Part shown: piece after piece, positions 25,301 through 32,705 of the stretch | Numbering within the stretch: the first letter of the stretch is position 1 | Layout of the letters: every line of letters starts with the position of its first letter | Assembly (NCBI GenBank): GCA_051880395.1 | Contig: JBJENW010000373.1 | Location: 1-32,796, forward strand | DNA length: 32,796 nt | DNA from: JBJENW01 sp051880395 | GTDB taxonomy: Bacteria; Bacillota; Clostridia; Lachnospirales; Lachnospiraceae | Reading direction: 5' to 3' | The notes under the pieces: model-generated | Told to the model about the DNA's origin: nothing | The model's database searches: none | Seen by the model: only the letters and a program-made list of their open reading frames with translations | Translations under genes and position numbers: made by a program

Positions 25301-26660
25301 GCCTGCCAATTATACACGTACCGTCTTTACAGAAGATATGCGCAAAAACTATACGATTCTCTGCCCGCAGATGACACCGATCCACTTTGACCTGATCGGA
25401 CCGGCTTTCTGTGCAGCCGGATATAATCTGGTCGTCTTAGACGGAGAGAGCAAAAATGCGGTCAATACCGGATTAAAATTTGTCAACAATGATGCCTGCT
25501 ATCCATCTCTGATCGTCATCGGTCAGATCATGGATGCCGTGCTCTCCGGCAAATACGATATGAGCCGGACCGCCATTTTAATCTCTCAGACCGGCGGCGG
25601 ATGTCGTGCTTCAAACTACATCGGATTTATCCGCCGTGCCCTGGAAAAAGCAGGATACAAGGATGTTCCTGTCATCTCCGTAAACTTGAGCGGGCTGGAA
25701 AAAAATCCTGGTTTTACCTTTACACCTTCCTTGATCCAGCACGGACTGTATGCACTGGAATTTGGCGACATTTTTATGCGCTGTCTGTACGCAACGAGAC
25801 CTTACGAGGCAGTAGAGGGTTCTGCCAATGAATTACACGAAAAGTGGAAAGCAAAGGTCATTGATTTCATCACGCAGGATAAGATGCTCTCTCACCGTAC
25901 ATACAAAAAGATGTGCCGGGAGATCATCCGCGATTTCGATGCCCTGCCGCGCCGCAATGTAAAGAAACCAAAAGTTGGTGTCGTCGGCGAAATTTTAGTA
26001 AAATTCCTGCCGCTTGCCAACAATCATCTAGTGGACCTTCTAGAAGCAGAAGGGGCAGAAGCTGTCGTACCGGATCTGACGGACTTTTTACTGTACTGTT
26101 TCTACAATGCACAGTTTAAAGCGGACAATCTGGGTATGAGCAAAAAAACTGCCGTTGCCTGCAAAGCCGGCATCCGGTTCTTCGAATGGTTGCGCGGTGC
26201 TGCCAGAGACGAATTTGAAAAGAGTGCGCATTTTACACCACCGGCGCGCATTGAAAATCTTGCACATTACGCGGAATCCATCGTCTCTGTCGGAAACCAG
26301 ACAGGCGAGGGCTGGTTCCTCACAGGGGAAATGTTAGAACTGATCCACAGTGGCACTACAAATATTGTCTGTACGCAGCCGTTTGGTTGTCTGCCAAACC
26401 ATATCGTTGGAAAGGGTGTCATCAAAAAACTGCGCCACCTCTATCCGGAGTCCAACATTGTCGCCATCGACTATGATCCGGGTGCCAGCGAGGTCAACCA
26501 GTTAAACCGAATTAAGCTGATGCTCTCCACTGCTTTCAAAAAATTGCAGGAAGAAGACAATCCGCCAACGCCAACCGTTTCAAAACCTTCAAAAGAGCAC
26601 TCTTCCAAACAGAAAAAACAGTCGGTGCCAGCTTATCAGAATGCAAGTGAAAATATCTAA
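22314..26660 (+). CDS. Four-domain acyl-CoA dehydratase activase / 2-hydroxyacyl-CoA dehydratase-like fusion
   Basis: A 1448-residue protein joining two BadF/BcrA-type ATPase activase domains to dehydratase-like domains. The first ATPase starts VGIDIGSTTVKVAVLD (about residue 9) and carries CAGGTGSFIDQ and AARCGVFAKTD; the second starts LGIDAGSTTTKAALV (about 323) and carries CSSGCGSFIE and LGTRCTVFMNS. In known activases these cysteines hold a 4Fe-4S cluster between subunits. From about 677 a DUF2229-type domain follows (NMYENYPFWATFF, IPSESECYPAKLAHGH). The rest resembles the HGD-D dehydratase subunit (ISQTGGGCRASNY, then CTQPFGCLPNHIVGKG near 1360). A polar tail ends the protein. In fermenters such activases push an electron by ATP hydrolysis into a dehydratase. 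Large fusions like this are common in Clostridia, but their substrate is not known. The gene stands alone between promoter and terminator, with no CoA-transferase or separate dehydratase beside it. Confidence 0.9.
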   Translation: MRKELKAKVGIDIGSTTVKVAVLDEADQLLFSDYRRHFANIRETLHDLLKEAFDQLGDFTIQPMITGSGGLTLAKHLGIPFVQEVIAVSTALQHAAPQTDVAIELGGEDAKIIYFEGGNVEQRMNGICAGGTGSFIDQMASLLQTDASGLNEYAKNYKEIYPIAARCGVFAKTDIQPLINEGATHEDLAASIFQAVVNQTISGLACGKPIRGHVAFLGGPLHFLSELREAFIRTLKLDDAHAILPENSHLFAAIGSALNHKDTEMSLSSLIEKLNQKIEMEFEVDRLDPLFASKDEYDTFLSRHGNNHVKTRDISTYEGNCYLGIDAGSTTTKAALVADDGSLLYSFYSSNNGSPLATSIKAIKEIYALLPEKANIVYSCSTGYGEALIKAALMLDEGEVETVSHYYAAAFFDPSVDCILDIGGQDMKCIKIKNQTVDSVQLNEACSSGCGSFIETFAKSLNYSVKDFAKEALFAAHPIDLGTRCTVFMNSKVKQAQKEGASVADISAGLAYSVIKNALFKVIKLSDPKDLGSHIVVQGGTFYNDAVLRSFEKISGCEATRPDIAGIMGAFGAALIARERYEEGMQTSMLSIDEINHLQFSTSLSRCQGCTNHCLLTINEFSGNRKFITGNRCERGLGKEKSKEQVPNLFDYKKKRMFAYKPLTQAEASRGTVGIPRVLNMYENYPFWATFFKELGFRVVLSPPSTRKIYELGIDSIPSESECYPAKLAHGHVTWLIDQKVDFIFYPCIPYERNEFPDANNHYNCPMVTSYAENIKNNVDAITSGQMRFLNPFLSFEDENVLAKRLCEEFGEEFSIPAKEVKAAVSKGWAEMQNMHKEMQQKGEEVLKYLDETGRRGIVLAGRPYHVDPEINHGIPELITSYGIAVLTEDSVAHLSNVERPLIVMDQWMYHSRLYAAANFVKTTENLDMIQLNSFGCGLDAVTTDCVNDILSNSGKIYTCLKIDEVTNLGAARIRIRSLLAAIKVREKRKAKRTIVPANYTRTVFTEDMRKNYTILCPQMTPIHFDLIGPAFCAAGYNLVVLDGESKNAVNTGLKFVNNDACYPSLIVIGQIMDAVLSGKYDMSRTAILISQTGGGCRASNYIGFIRRALEKAGYKDVPVISVNLSGLEKNPGFTFTPSLIQHGLYALEFGDIFMRCLYATRPYEAVEGSANELHEKWKAKVIDFITQDKMLSHRTYKKMCREIIRDFDALPRRNVKKPKVGVVGEILVKFLPLANNHLVDLLEAEGAEAVVPDLTDFLLYCFYNAQFKADNLGMSKKTAVACKAGIRFFEWLRGAARDEFEKSAHFTPPARIENLAHYAESIVSVGNQTGEGWFLTGEMLELIHSGTTNIVCTQPFGCLPNHIVGKGVIKKLRHLYPESNIVAIDYDPGASEVNQLNRIKLMLSTAFKKLQEEDNPPTPTVSKPSKEHSSKQKKQSVPAYQNASENI

Positions 26661-26676
26661 TTTTCTACAATATAAC

Positions 26677-26718
26677 AAAAAGCCAGTGAACAACAGATTC
26701 TCTGTTCACTGGCTTTTT
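26677..26718. terminator. Bidirectional terminator between the activase fusion and the small membrane protein
   Basis: A perfect 16-bp stem (26677-26692 with 26703-26718, core AGCCAGTGAACA) has A5 on one side and T5 on the other. Its T side touches the stop codon of the minus-strand gene at 26718. Confidence 0.9.
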
Positions 26719-26924
26719 TACTTTTTATCATTGCCTTTACAAATTTTTGCAGCGACAAACATACTCACTGTGACTACAAAGTACAACACATAGAGCATAT
26801 ATGTAACCATATTGGGCCACGGAAAAGACATTTCCGGATGATTCAGTGCAAACACAAAAAAGATAGCTGCTGCCACCAACAATACAAAACCTGCAAGATT
26901 AAAAATTTTTGTTTTCGACATCAT
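26718..26924 (-). CDS. Small two-helix membrane protein, function unknown
   Basis: A protein of about 68 residues with two membrane helices (IFNLAGFVLLVAAAIFFVFA and MVTYMLYVLYFVVTVSMFVA) joined by a short loop with NHPEMSFPWPN, and a basic C-terminal tail. I do not recognise a family. The frame also allows a start at 26948, but AAGGGGG sits immediately before two adjacent ATG codons at 26924 and 26921, so one of these is the real start. It converges on the activase gene and shares its terminator. Bases 26925-26995 upstream contain the ribosome site and no clear promoter. Confidence 0.6.
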   Translation of the reverse strand: MMSKTKIFNLAGFVLLVAAAIFFVFALNHPEMSFPWPNMVTYMLYVLYFVVTVSMFVAAKICKGNDKK

Positions 26925-26995
26925 TTTCACCCCCTTCTGCAAATACATTCTCCGAATTCATTGTAACATATACGAACCTGATCAGCAACGTGTTC

Positions 26996-27548
26996 CGTTT
27001 TATATGAGCGTAAGTGTTGCGAACGGAACTTTGTTGGCCACCCGAAACGGTATCGACTCCACTACTCTTTGAAAAGGGGGTGGCGCGAAAAATATCTCAA
27101 CACAGGGGTTCCTATACGGACGTTTTGCCCCATGTGTGCCTGTCCACCGAAAAAACACGGCTCCTGCTCCGATGAGCTAACTTCTAAGATTCGCTAAGGC
27201 GCCATAGAACGAAAGATCAATCGGTAACCCCTTCGCGCCTAAGCGAATCTAAGAAGTGGATCTCATCTACACCCGCCGAAACGTTTTTTCGGTGGGCAGA
27301 CACACATGGTCCAAAAAACAGCAAAAATAAAGCATCGCAGAACTGCCCGTTGTGAACTTGACTTCATTTCTGCCAAGCCACTCTGTCAGATGCCACCCGT
27401 GTTCTGTGCCTGCCCGAATCCCGGAAACGTCCGTTTAGGAATCCCCCGGCTGAGATCTGTTTCGCCCAACCACCCCCTAAGAGTGGTGGAGCCGATACAG
27501 TTTCGGGTGACCAATAAAGTAGAACTCGCACACTTACGCTCATATAAA
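26996..27548. repeat. Rearranged hairpin element, copy C, with outer inverted repeats on both sides
   Basis: This copy has the outer domain and left end at both sides, facing inward: GTTTTATATGAGCGTAAGTG at 26997-27016 and its complement at about 27529-27548. The two sides agree over about 130 bases with scattered differences. Inside, the left half is a foreign hairpin: 27130-27156 pairs with 27283-27309, and nested inside 27181-27202 pairs with 27235-27256. The right half (27313-27430) is one arm only of a long copy, with joint 2 at 27338-27313 and joint 1 at 27378-27361 on the minus strand, but no partner arm. It looks like a full convergent pair that lost its middle. Bases 27549-27614 downstream hold nothing recognised. 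Confidence 0.8.
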
Positions 27549-27614
27549 ACATCTGTTTATAAATTTTTTAGAATTTGCGAAACCCTTTAAAATTAAAGAG
27601 TTTTCGTTGATTTG

Positions 27615-27641
27615 TTAGCACTCATTTTAAAAGAGTGCTAA
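27615..27641. promoter_or_regulatory. CIRCE operator (HrcA binding site) of htpG
   Basis: TTAGCACTC (27615-27623), nine bases, and GAGTGCTAA (27633-27641) match the CIRCE consensus exactly. HrcA bound here represses heat-shock genes in Firmicutes. It lies eight bases upstream of the predicted -35, which is unusual because CIRCE normally overlaps the promoter or start site. Confidence 0.95.
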
Positions 27642-27648
27642 TTTTCTC

Positions 27649-27677
27649 TTGATTTTTTTTGAAAGCCGTGGTAGTAT
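27649..27677 (+). promoter_or_regulatory. Predicted promoter of htpG
   Basis: TTGATT (27649-27654) and TAGTAT (27672-27677) are 17 bases apart. The leader is about 70 bases and includes a small AGCAG/CTGCT stem near 27690-27722, then AAAGGAG nine bases before the ATG. Confidence 0.6.
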
Positions 27678-27754
27678 TTTAAAGAACGAAAAATCAGCAG
27701 CACTTCCCGCCGAGGTCTGCTAACAATAAAAACAAATTAAAGGAGTGTTCGTAA

Positions 27755-29869
27755 ATGAGTAACAAACATGGTAATCTTTCTATTGACAGCGAAAATATGT
27801 TTCCAATCATCAAAAAATGGTTGTATTCCGACCATGACATCTTCTTCCGCGAGTTGATCTCCAACGGCTGCGATGCCATCACAAAGCTGAAAAAATTGGA
27901 TTTAATGGGAGAATATACACTTCCGGCTGATTACGAGCCAAAGGTTCAGATCATCGTAAACCCAGAAGAAAAAACATTGAAATTCATTGATAATGGTCTT
28001 GGTATGACTGCTGACGAAGTGGAAGAATACATCAACCAGGTTGCATTCTCTGGTGCTGCTGACTTTATGAATAAATACAAAGATAAAGCCAATGAAGACC
28101 AGATCATCGGTCATTTCGGACTTGGTTTCTATTCCGCCTTCATGGTTGCCGATCAGGTACACATCGATACCTTATCTTACAAAGACGGCGCAACTGCTGT
28201 TCACTGGGAATGTGACGGAAGTTCCGAATTTGATATGTCAGACAGCAAGCGCAGCGAAATCGGAACCGAGATCACTTTGTTCTTAAACGAAGATTGTCTG
28301 GAATTTGCAAATGAATATCGTGCAAGAGAAGTCATTGAGAAATACTGCTCTTTCATGCCGACTCCGATTTTCCTGAGCAAAGCAAACGCAGAGCCAGAAT
28401 ACGAACTGATCGATCCGGCCGATAAGACAGACAAAGATACCGTTATTGAAACCGTTGTAGAAGAAGCAAAAACCGAAGAAAGAGAAAACGAAAACGGGGA
28501 AAAAGAAGTCGTAGAGGTTTCTCCTCGCACCGAAAAATTAAAGATCGTAAAACGTCCGGTTCCATTGAATGACATCCATCCATTATGGACAAAGAACCCG
28601 AAAGACTGCACCGATGAAGAATACAAAGAATTCTACCGCAAAGTCTTCAACGATTACAAAGAACCGCTGTTCTGGATCCATTTGAACATGGATTATCCGT
28701 TCAACCTGAAAGGTATTTTATACTTCCCGAAGATCAATACCGAATACGATTCCGTAGAGGGAACCATCAAGTTGTACAACAATCAGGTATTTATCGCCGA
28801 TAACATCAAAGAAGTCATTCCGGAATTCCTGATGCTGTTAAAAGGTGTCATCGACTGTCCGGATCTGCCTCTGAACGTTTCTCGAAGCGCACTGCAAAAC
28901 GATGGTTTTGTACAAAAAATCTCTGAGTACATCACCAAGAAAGTCGCTGACAAACTGACCGGAATGTGCAAGACGGATAAAGAAAATTATGAAAAATACT
29001 GGGATGACATCAGTCCGTTCATCAAATTCGGCTGCTTGAAAGACACCAAATTCTGTGATAAAATGAACGATTACATCCTCTTTAAGAATATCAGCGATCA
29101 GTATCTGACTCTCCCAGAACTCTTGAAAAAAGAAGAGGAGCCAAAAGAAGACGAAAACGCTGAGACAACCGAGAAAACCAGTGAATCTGCAGAAAACACA
29201 GAAGCAACAGAAGAAACCAGCGAATCTGCAGAAACAACAGATTCTACAGACGATGAAGAAGAGGAGAAAGATACCAGAAAGACGGTTTATTATGTCACAG
29301 ATGTAGAACAGCAGGGCCAATACATCAACCTGTTTAAAGAGCAGGGATTAGACGCTGTCATCTTAGACAAGAACATTGATACCGCCTTCATCTCCCAGTT
29401 GGAGTCCCGCAATGAAAACTACAAGTTCGAGCGAATTGATGCCGATGTCACAGGATCTCTGAAAGAAGAAGCCAGCGAAGAAGAATTAAAAGATGCAACT
29501 GATTCTCTGACAGAAACTTTCCACAAAGCATTAAATAACGAGAATTTAACTGTAAAAGTAGAGAAATTAAAGAATGCAGACATCGCTTCTATTCTTACCC
29601 TGTCCGAGCAGAGTCGTCGTATGCAGGAAATGATGAAGATGTACAGCATGGGAAATGCTGGTGGATTCCCTGCCGATGAAACATTGACCTTAAACATCAA
29701 CAACCAGCTGGTAGGCTACATCTTAGACAACAAAGAATCCGAACATGTTCCGATGTTCTGCCAGCAGTTATACGATCTGGCTGCCCTGAGCAATCATCCG
29801 CTCAGTACAGAGGAAATGACAAAATTCGTTGCCCGCAGCAATGATATCATGATGCTGTTGACAAAATAA
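27755..29869 (+). CDS. htpG: Molecular chaperone HtpG (Hsp90)
   Basis: A 704-residue cytoplasmic Hsp90 chaperone that uses ATP to remodel client proteins. The N-terminal GHKL ATPase shows FFRELISNGCDAITKL, DNGLGMTADEV and HFGLGFYSAFMVAD. The middle domain has PLWTKNPKDCTDEEY, FWIHLNMDYPFNLKGILYFP and the catalytic-loop segment NVSRSALQND. It is about 80 residues longer than the E. coli protein because of two charged inserts. One is around 225-250 (EEAKTEERENENGEKE). The other, around 465-505, is an acidic Ser/Thr-rich stretch with an internal repeat (TSESAE) before the C-terminal part. The last residues do not form the MEEVD end of eukaryotic Hsp90, as expected. AAAGGAG precedes the ATG. The CIRCE operator upstream places the gene under HrcA heat-shock control. 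Confidence 0.97.
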   Translation: MSNKHGNLSIDSENMFPIIKKWLYSDHDIFFRELISNGCDAITKLKKLDLMGEYTLPADYEPKVQIIVNPEEKTLKFIDNGLGMTADEVEEYINQVAFSGAADFMNKYKDKANEDQIIGHFGLGFYSAFMVADQVHIDTLSYKDGATAVHWECDGSSEFDMSDSKRSEIGTEITLFLNEDCLEFANEYRAREVIEKYCSFMPTPIFLSKANAEPEYELIDPADKTDKDTVIETVVEEAKTEERENENGEKEVVEVSPRTEKLKIVKRPVPLNDIHPLWTKNPKDCTDEEYKEFYRKVFNDYKEPLFWIHLNMDYPFNLKGILYFPKINTEYDSVEGTIKLYNNQVFIADNIKEVIPEFLMLLKGVIDCPDLPLNVSRSALQNDGFVQKISEYITKKVADKLTGMCKTDKENYEKYWDDISPFIKFGCLKDTKFCDKMNDYILFKNISDQYLTLPELLKKEEEPKEDENAETTEKTSESAENTEATEETSESAETTDSTDDEEEEKDTRKTVYYVTDVEQQGQYINLFKEQGLDAVILDKNIDTAFISQLESRNENYKFERIDADVTGSLKEEASEEELKDATDSLTETFHKALNNENLTVKVEKLKNADIASILTLSEQSRRMQEMMKMYSMGNAGGFPADETLTLNINNQLVGYILDNKESEHVPMFCQQLYDLAALSNHPLSTEEMTKFVARSNDIMMLLTK

Positions 29870-29890
29870 ATTCATCCTTTCAAAAAAAGA

Positions 29891-29935
29891 ATCCTTAGCG
29901 AATCACTCCTCGCTAAGGGTTCTCTTTTTATTTCT
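29891..29935. terminator. Bidirectional terminator between htpG and prsA-like gene
   Basis: A perfect 9-bp stem (CCTTAGCGA at 29893-29901 with TCGCTAAGG at 29910-29918) has an A-rich run before it and a T-rich run after it. It can end both convergent genes, and its T tract reaches the prsA-like stop codon. Confidence 0.85.
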
Positions 29936-30917
29936 TTTTTTGAAATGTCTGATCATACACCGTGAAAAAACTATCACTTCGAATCTGATCATTCACTTTA
30001 AATGTCGTTTTTTCCCAAATGTCATCATAAAAAATAGATTTTAAATCCTTGGTCAGATCCGCATATTCTTCCTTTAATGCAGCCTGTTCCCGATTTGTTA
30101 AAATTTTCTTTTTGTTTAAGTCCGTTAATTCTTCTTCAAATTTATTGACACATTTGATAAAATATATTTTTCCGTCCGTTTTGATCGGCTTACTGATTTC
30201 ACCATCATCGAGTTCAAAAGCCGCCTTCTCTACTTTTTCCGGAAGTTCTCCTCGTGCAGCCGTCAGTTCAATCTCTTTTTTTAGATTATAATTGCTCGCG
30301 ACACCGGCAAAATCATTCCCTGCCTTTAGTTTCTTTTTTACTTCATCCGCCACTGCCTGATCATTCACCACAATCTGCTGAATTCTCATTACACGTGCCT
30401 CACTGTCGCTGACTTCCGAATCCACACTGTCTGTCAAAAACTGATACGTCTTCTGCGCAAGAAGGTAGCGTCGATACAATGTCTCTACATCTTTTTCACT
30501 GGCACCGGTGTAAGCTTTTTCTTCTTTTGTCAGAGAATCATAATATTTTTTTGCTGCTTCCTCAATTTTCTGCTCTTCCTCTTTTGACAGTTCAACATTT
30601 TTTCGCTCCGCCAAAAAATCCATGCAAATGACCTGTGACAATTCCGAGACCGTTAGATCTTTGATATACTGTTCCATCTTCTTTCGGTATGCCTCATTTT
30701 TCCAAAGATCCACTCCATATGCTGTTCCATAAATGTTCTGATAATTCATCAGATAAATTTTCGCCTCCGGCATCGTACAGACCGTATCATTGATTTCAAA
30801 CAGTTGCTGCTTGCTAAGTCCGGTTGTCAGTCGAATTTCTTTTCCCGCTATGGAACAGCCGCTCAAAAAAAGCGATGCCGAAAGTGCAACTGCGATTGCC
30901 TTTATTTGCTTTTTCAT
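29928..30917 (-). CDS. PrsA-like lipoprotein with parvulin-type peptidyl-prolyl isomerase domain
   Basis: A 329-residue lipoprotein expected on the outside of the membrane, where it helps secreted proteins fold. The signal peptide ends in the lipobox LSGC (Cys21). The N-terminal half is helical and SurA/PrsA-like (EAYRKKMEQYIKDLTVSELSQV). Residues about 175-255 form a parvulin-type module: RVMRIQQIVVND, LKAGNDFAGVASNYN, LPEKVEKAAFELDDGEISKPI, GKIYFIKCVNKFE. The usual histidine after the first strand (IxxxHI) is replaced by QQIVV, so isomerase activity may be reduced. It overlaps the upstream oxidoreductase gene by four bases (ATGA). The surface locus in this window produces many secreted substrates, but a link to them is not shown. 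Confidence 0.82.
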   Translation of the reverse strand: MKKQIKAIAVALSASLFLSGCSIAGKEIRLTTGLSKQQLFEINDTVCTMPEAKIYLMNYQNIYGTAYGVDLWKNEAYRKKMEQYIKDLTVSELSQVICMDFLAERKNVELSKEEEQKIEEAAKKYYDSLTKEEKAYTGASEKDVETLYRRYLLAQKTYQFLTDSVDSEVSDSEARVMRIQQIVVNDQAVADEVKKKLKAGNDFAGVASNYNLKKEIELTAARGELPEKVEKAAFELDDGEISKPIKTDGKIYFIKCVNKFEEELTDLNKKKILTNREQAALKEEYADLTKDLKSIFYDDIWEKTTFKVNDQIRSDSFFTVYDQTFQKKK

Positions 30918-32329
30918 TCTGCTGCTCTCTCTTTCTTCTGTTTTTTTAAGATGCTTCGTGCCACAGACAATCCGTTTGCGGAAGCCTGCTGCAATCCACG
31001 CGTCACAGATGCCCCGTCACCAATGGCATATAAATGAGGAATATTTGTCTCAAAATCACGATTCACTACCACCTTATTGGAATAAAATTTCACTTCCACA
31101 CCGTATAAAAGTGTCTCATCACTTGCAATGCCTGGTGTCACTTTATCCAATGCCAAAATCATTTCTTCCAAATCCACCATGATTCGATGTGGAAGAGCTA
31201 AAGAAAGATCCCCTGGTACGGCATCTTTCAGTGTCGGAATCAGATTGTTGCGGCAAAGACGCTCTTCTGTTGTACGGCGTCCTCTTCTAAAATCACCAAA
31301 TGTCTGCACCATGATCTTTCCGTCACAGAGCATATTCGAAAGCTGAGCGATCTTTTTTCCATATTCGATCGGACTTTTAAACGGCTTCGTAAAATTTTTC
31401 GACACCAAAAGGGCAAAATTGGTATTATGCGTCTTCATCGCCTTTGATTTATAGGCGTGTCCATTTACCACGGCAAGCCCGTTATCGTAATACTCCGTCG
31501 CCACTTCTCCGGACGGATTTGTACAGAATGTCCGCACTTTATCATCAAACGTCGGCGTATGATAGATCAATTTTGCCTCATACAGATTTTTATTCAAAAA
31601 GTCCATCACCTCATCACGTACTTCTACACGTACACCAACATCTACAGTCCCGTTTTGTGTCTCCACTCCGATCTGTTTGCAGATATGCGCGAACCAGTCC
31701 GCACCTTCTCTGCCGACCGCCGCGATGATTTCTTCTCCGAAAACTTTTTCTCCACCATCCAATTCTACACCGATTGCTTTTCCGTTTTCTAATATGATCT
31801 GCTCAACCATCGTGTCGAAACGAATCTCCACACCGGATTCCAAAAGATCCTTCTGCAATTTTGCATAAATCTTATACCCTTCTTCTGTACCAAGATGACG
31901 AATCGGGCATTCGACTAATTTCAAATTCGCCATGATCGCTTTCCGCCGAATTTCACGAATCTCTTTCTCTTTTCCAACACCATACACCTGTGCATCTGCA
32001 CCAAATTTCAAATAAATCGCATCGGACTCTTTGATCAATTGATTTGCCTCGTCATATCCTAAGATTTCCGGCAGATGCCCGCCCACATCCGAGGACAGAG
32101 AAAGCTTCCCATCCGAAAACGCTCCGGCTCCGGCAAACCCGGTTGTAATGGAACACGGCTGACATCCTACACAAACATTTGTTTTCCGTTTCGGGCATTG
32201 ACGTTTTTCAATACATCTTCCTTTTTCGATCATCAATATTTTTAATTCCGGTCTCTTATGAATTAATTCATACGCGCAAAAAATTCCAGACGGACCGGCA
32301 CCAATGATCACCACATCATATCCTGTCAT
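30914..32329 (-). CDS. FAD-dependent oxidoreductase of the COG2509 type
   Basis: A 471-residue flavoprotein of uncharacterised physiological role. The dinucleotide-binding motif VVIIGAGPSGIFCA starts at residue 6, followed by EKGRCIEKRQCPKRKTNVC with a cysteine cluster (CPKRK, CVGCQPC). Then come the family segment FAGAGAFSDGKLSLS, a middle domain with RVEVRDEVMDF, and a C-terminal FAD-contact motif LYAIGDGASVTRGLQQASANG. The conserved Cys-rich stretch near the N terminus might bind metal or act in redox. AAAGGAG lies about six bases before the ATG. The gene is the middle of a three-gene unit: a small acidic protein gene ends 19 bases upstream, and the PrsA-like gene overlaps its end. The relation between a cytoplasmic flavoprotein and an exported foldase is not clear. 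Confidence 0.85.
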   Translation of the reverse strand: MTGYDVVIIGAGPSGIFCAYELIHKRPELKILMIEKGRCIEKRQCPKRKTNVCVGCQPCSITTGFAGAGAFSDGKLSLSSDVGGHLPEILGYDEANQLIKESDAIYLKFGADAQVYGVGKEKEIREIRRKAIMANLKLVECPIRHLGTEEGYKIYAKLQKDLLESGVEIRFDTMVEQIILENGKAIGVELDGGEKVFGEEIIAAVGREGADWFAHICKQIGVETQNGTVDVGVRVEVRDEVMDFLNKNLYEAKLIYHTPTFDDKVRTFCTNPSGEVATEYYDNGLAVVNGHAYKSKAMKTHNTNFALLVSKNFTKPFKSPIEYGKKIAQLSNMLCDGKIMVQTFGDFRRGRRTTEERLCRNNLIPTLKDAVPGDLSLALPHRIMVDLEEMILALDKVTPGIASDETLLYGVEVKFYSNKVVVNRDFETNIPHLYAIGDGASVTRGLQQASANGLSVARSILKKQKKERAAE

Positions 32330-32348
32330 AAGCGTCTCCTTTCGAGGC

Positions 32349-32612
32349 TTATGCCTCCACCACTAAATATCTGCCATCCGGCAGTGCAAATACTTCTGAC
32401 GCATCTTTTAATTCTTCATCATTCATATCGCTGATATCTGCGCCTTCTTCATTGAAATAGTCGCGAACTTCTTTTATATTCTTACAAACCACCGCCATGC
32501 AGTCTTCTAAGAATTCTTCTGCTTCCTGCGGTGTTCTGGCTACCTCCTCATCAAACAACTGTCCTTGTTGTTCCAAAAATGTTTTTATACATACGCTGTC
32601 AAAGCTGCTCAT
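32349..32612 (-). CDS. Small acidic protein, function unknown
   Basis: An 87-residue, strongly acidic, soluble protein. Predicted helices occupy most of the chain (SFDSVCIKTFLEQQGQLFDE, TPQEAEEFLEDCMAVVCKNI, VRDYFNEEGADISDMNDEEL), and it ends in a beta-like strand, VFALPDGRYLVVEA. I do not recognise the family with confidence. AAGGAAG seven bases before the ATG supports the start. It is the first gene of the unit with the FAD oxidoreductase and the PrsA-like lipoprotein. Confidence 0.75.
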   Translation of the reverse strand: MSSFDSVCIKTFLEQQGQLFDEEVARTPQEAEEFLEDCMAVVCKNIKEVRDYFNEEGADISDMNDEELKDASEVFALPDGRYLVVEA

Positions 32613-32645
32613 TTTATCGCTTCCTTCCTTTTTTCCTCAATTAAA

Positions 32646-32674
32646 ATTATGCCATAATCTCCCCCCGAAAGCAA
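32646..32674 (-). promoter_or_regulatory. Predicted promoter of the small acidic protein-FAD-PrsA unit
   Basis: On the minus strand TTGCTT (32674-32669) and CATAAT (32651-32646) are 17 bases apart, about 34 bases upstream of the first start codon. Confidence 0.5.
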
Positions 32675-32705
32675 GTCCATGTCATTTCCAAATACTGATT
32701 TGTCG

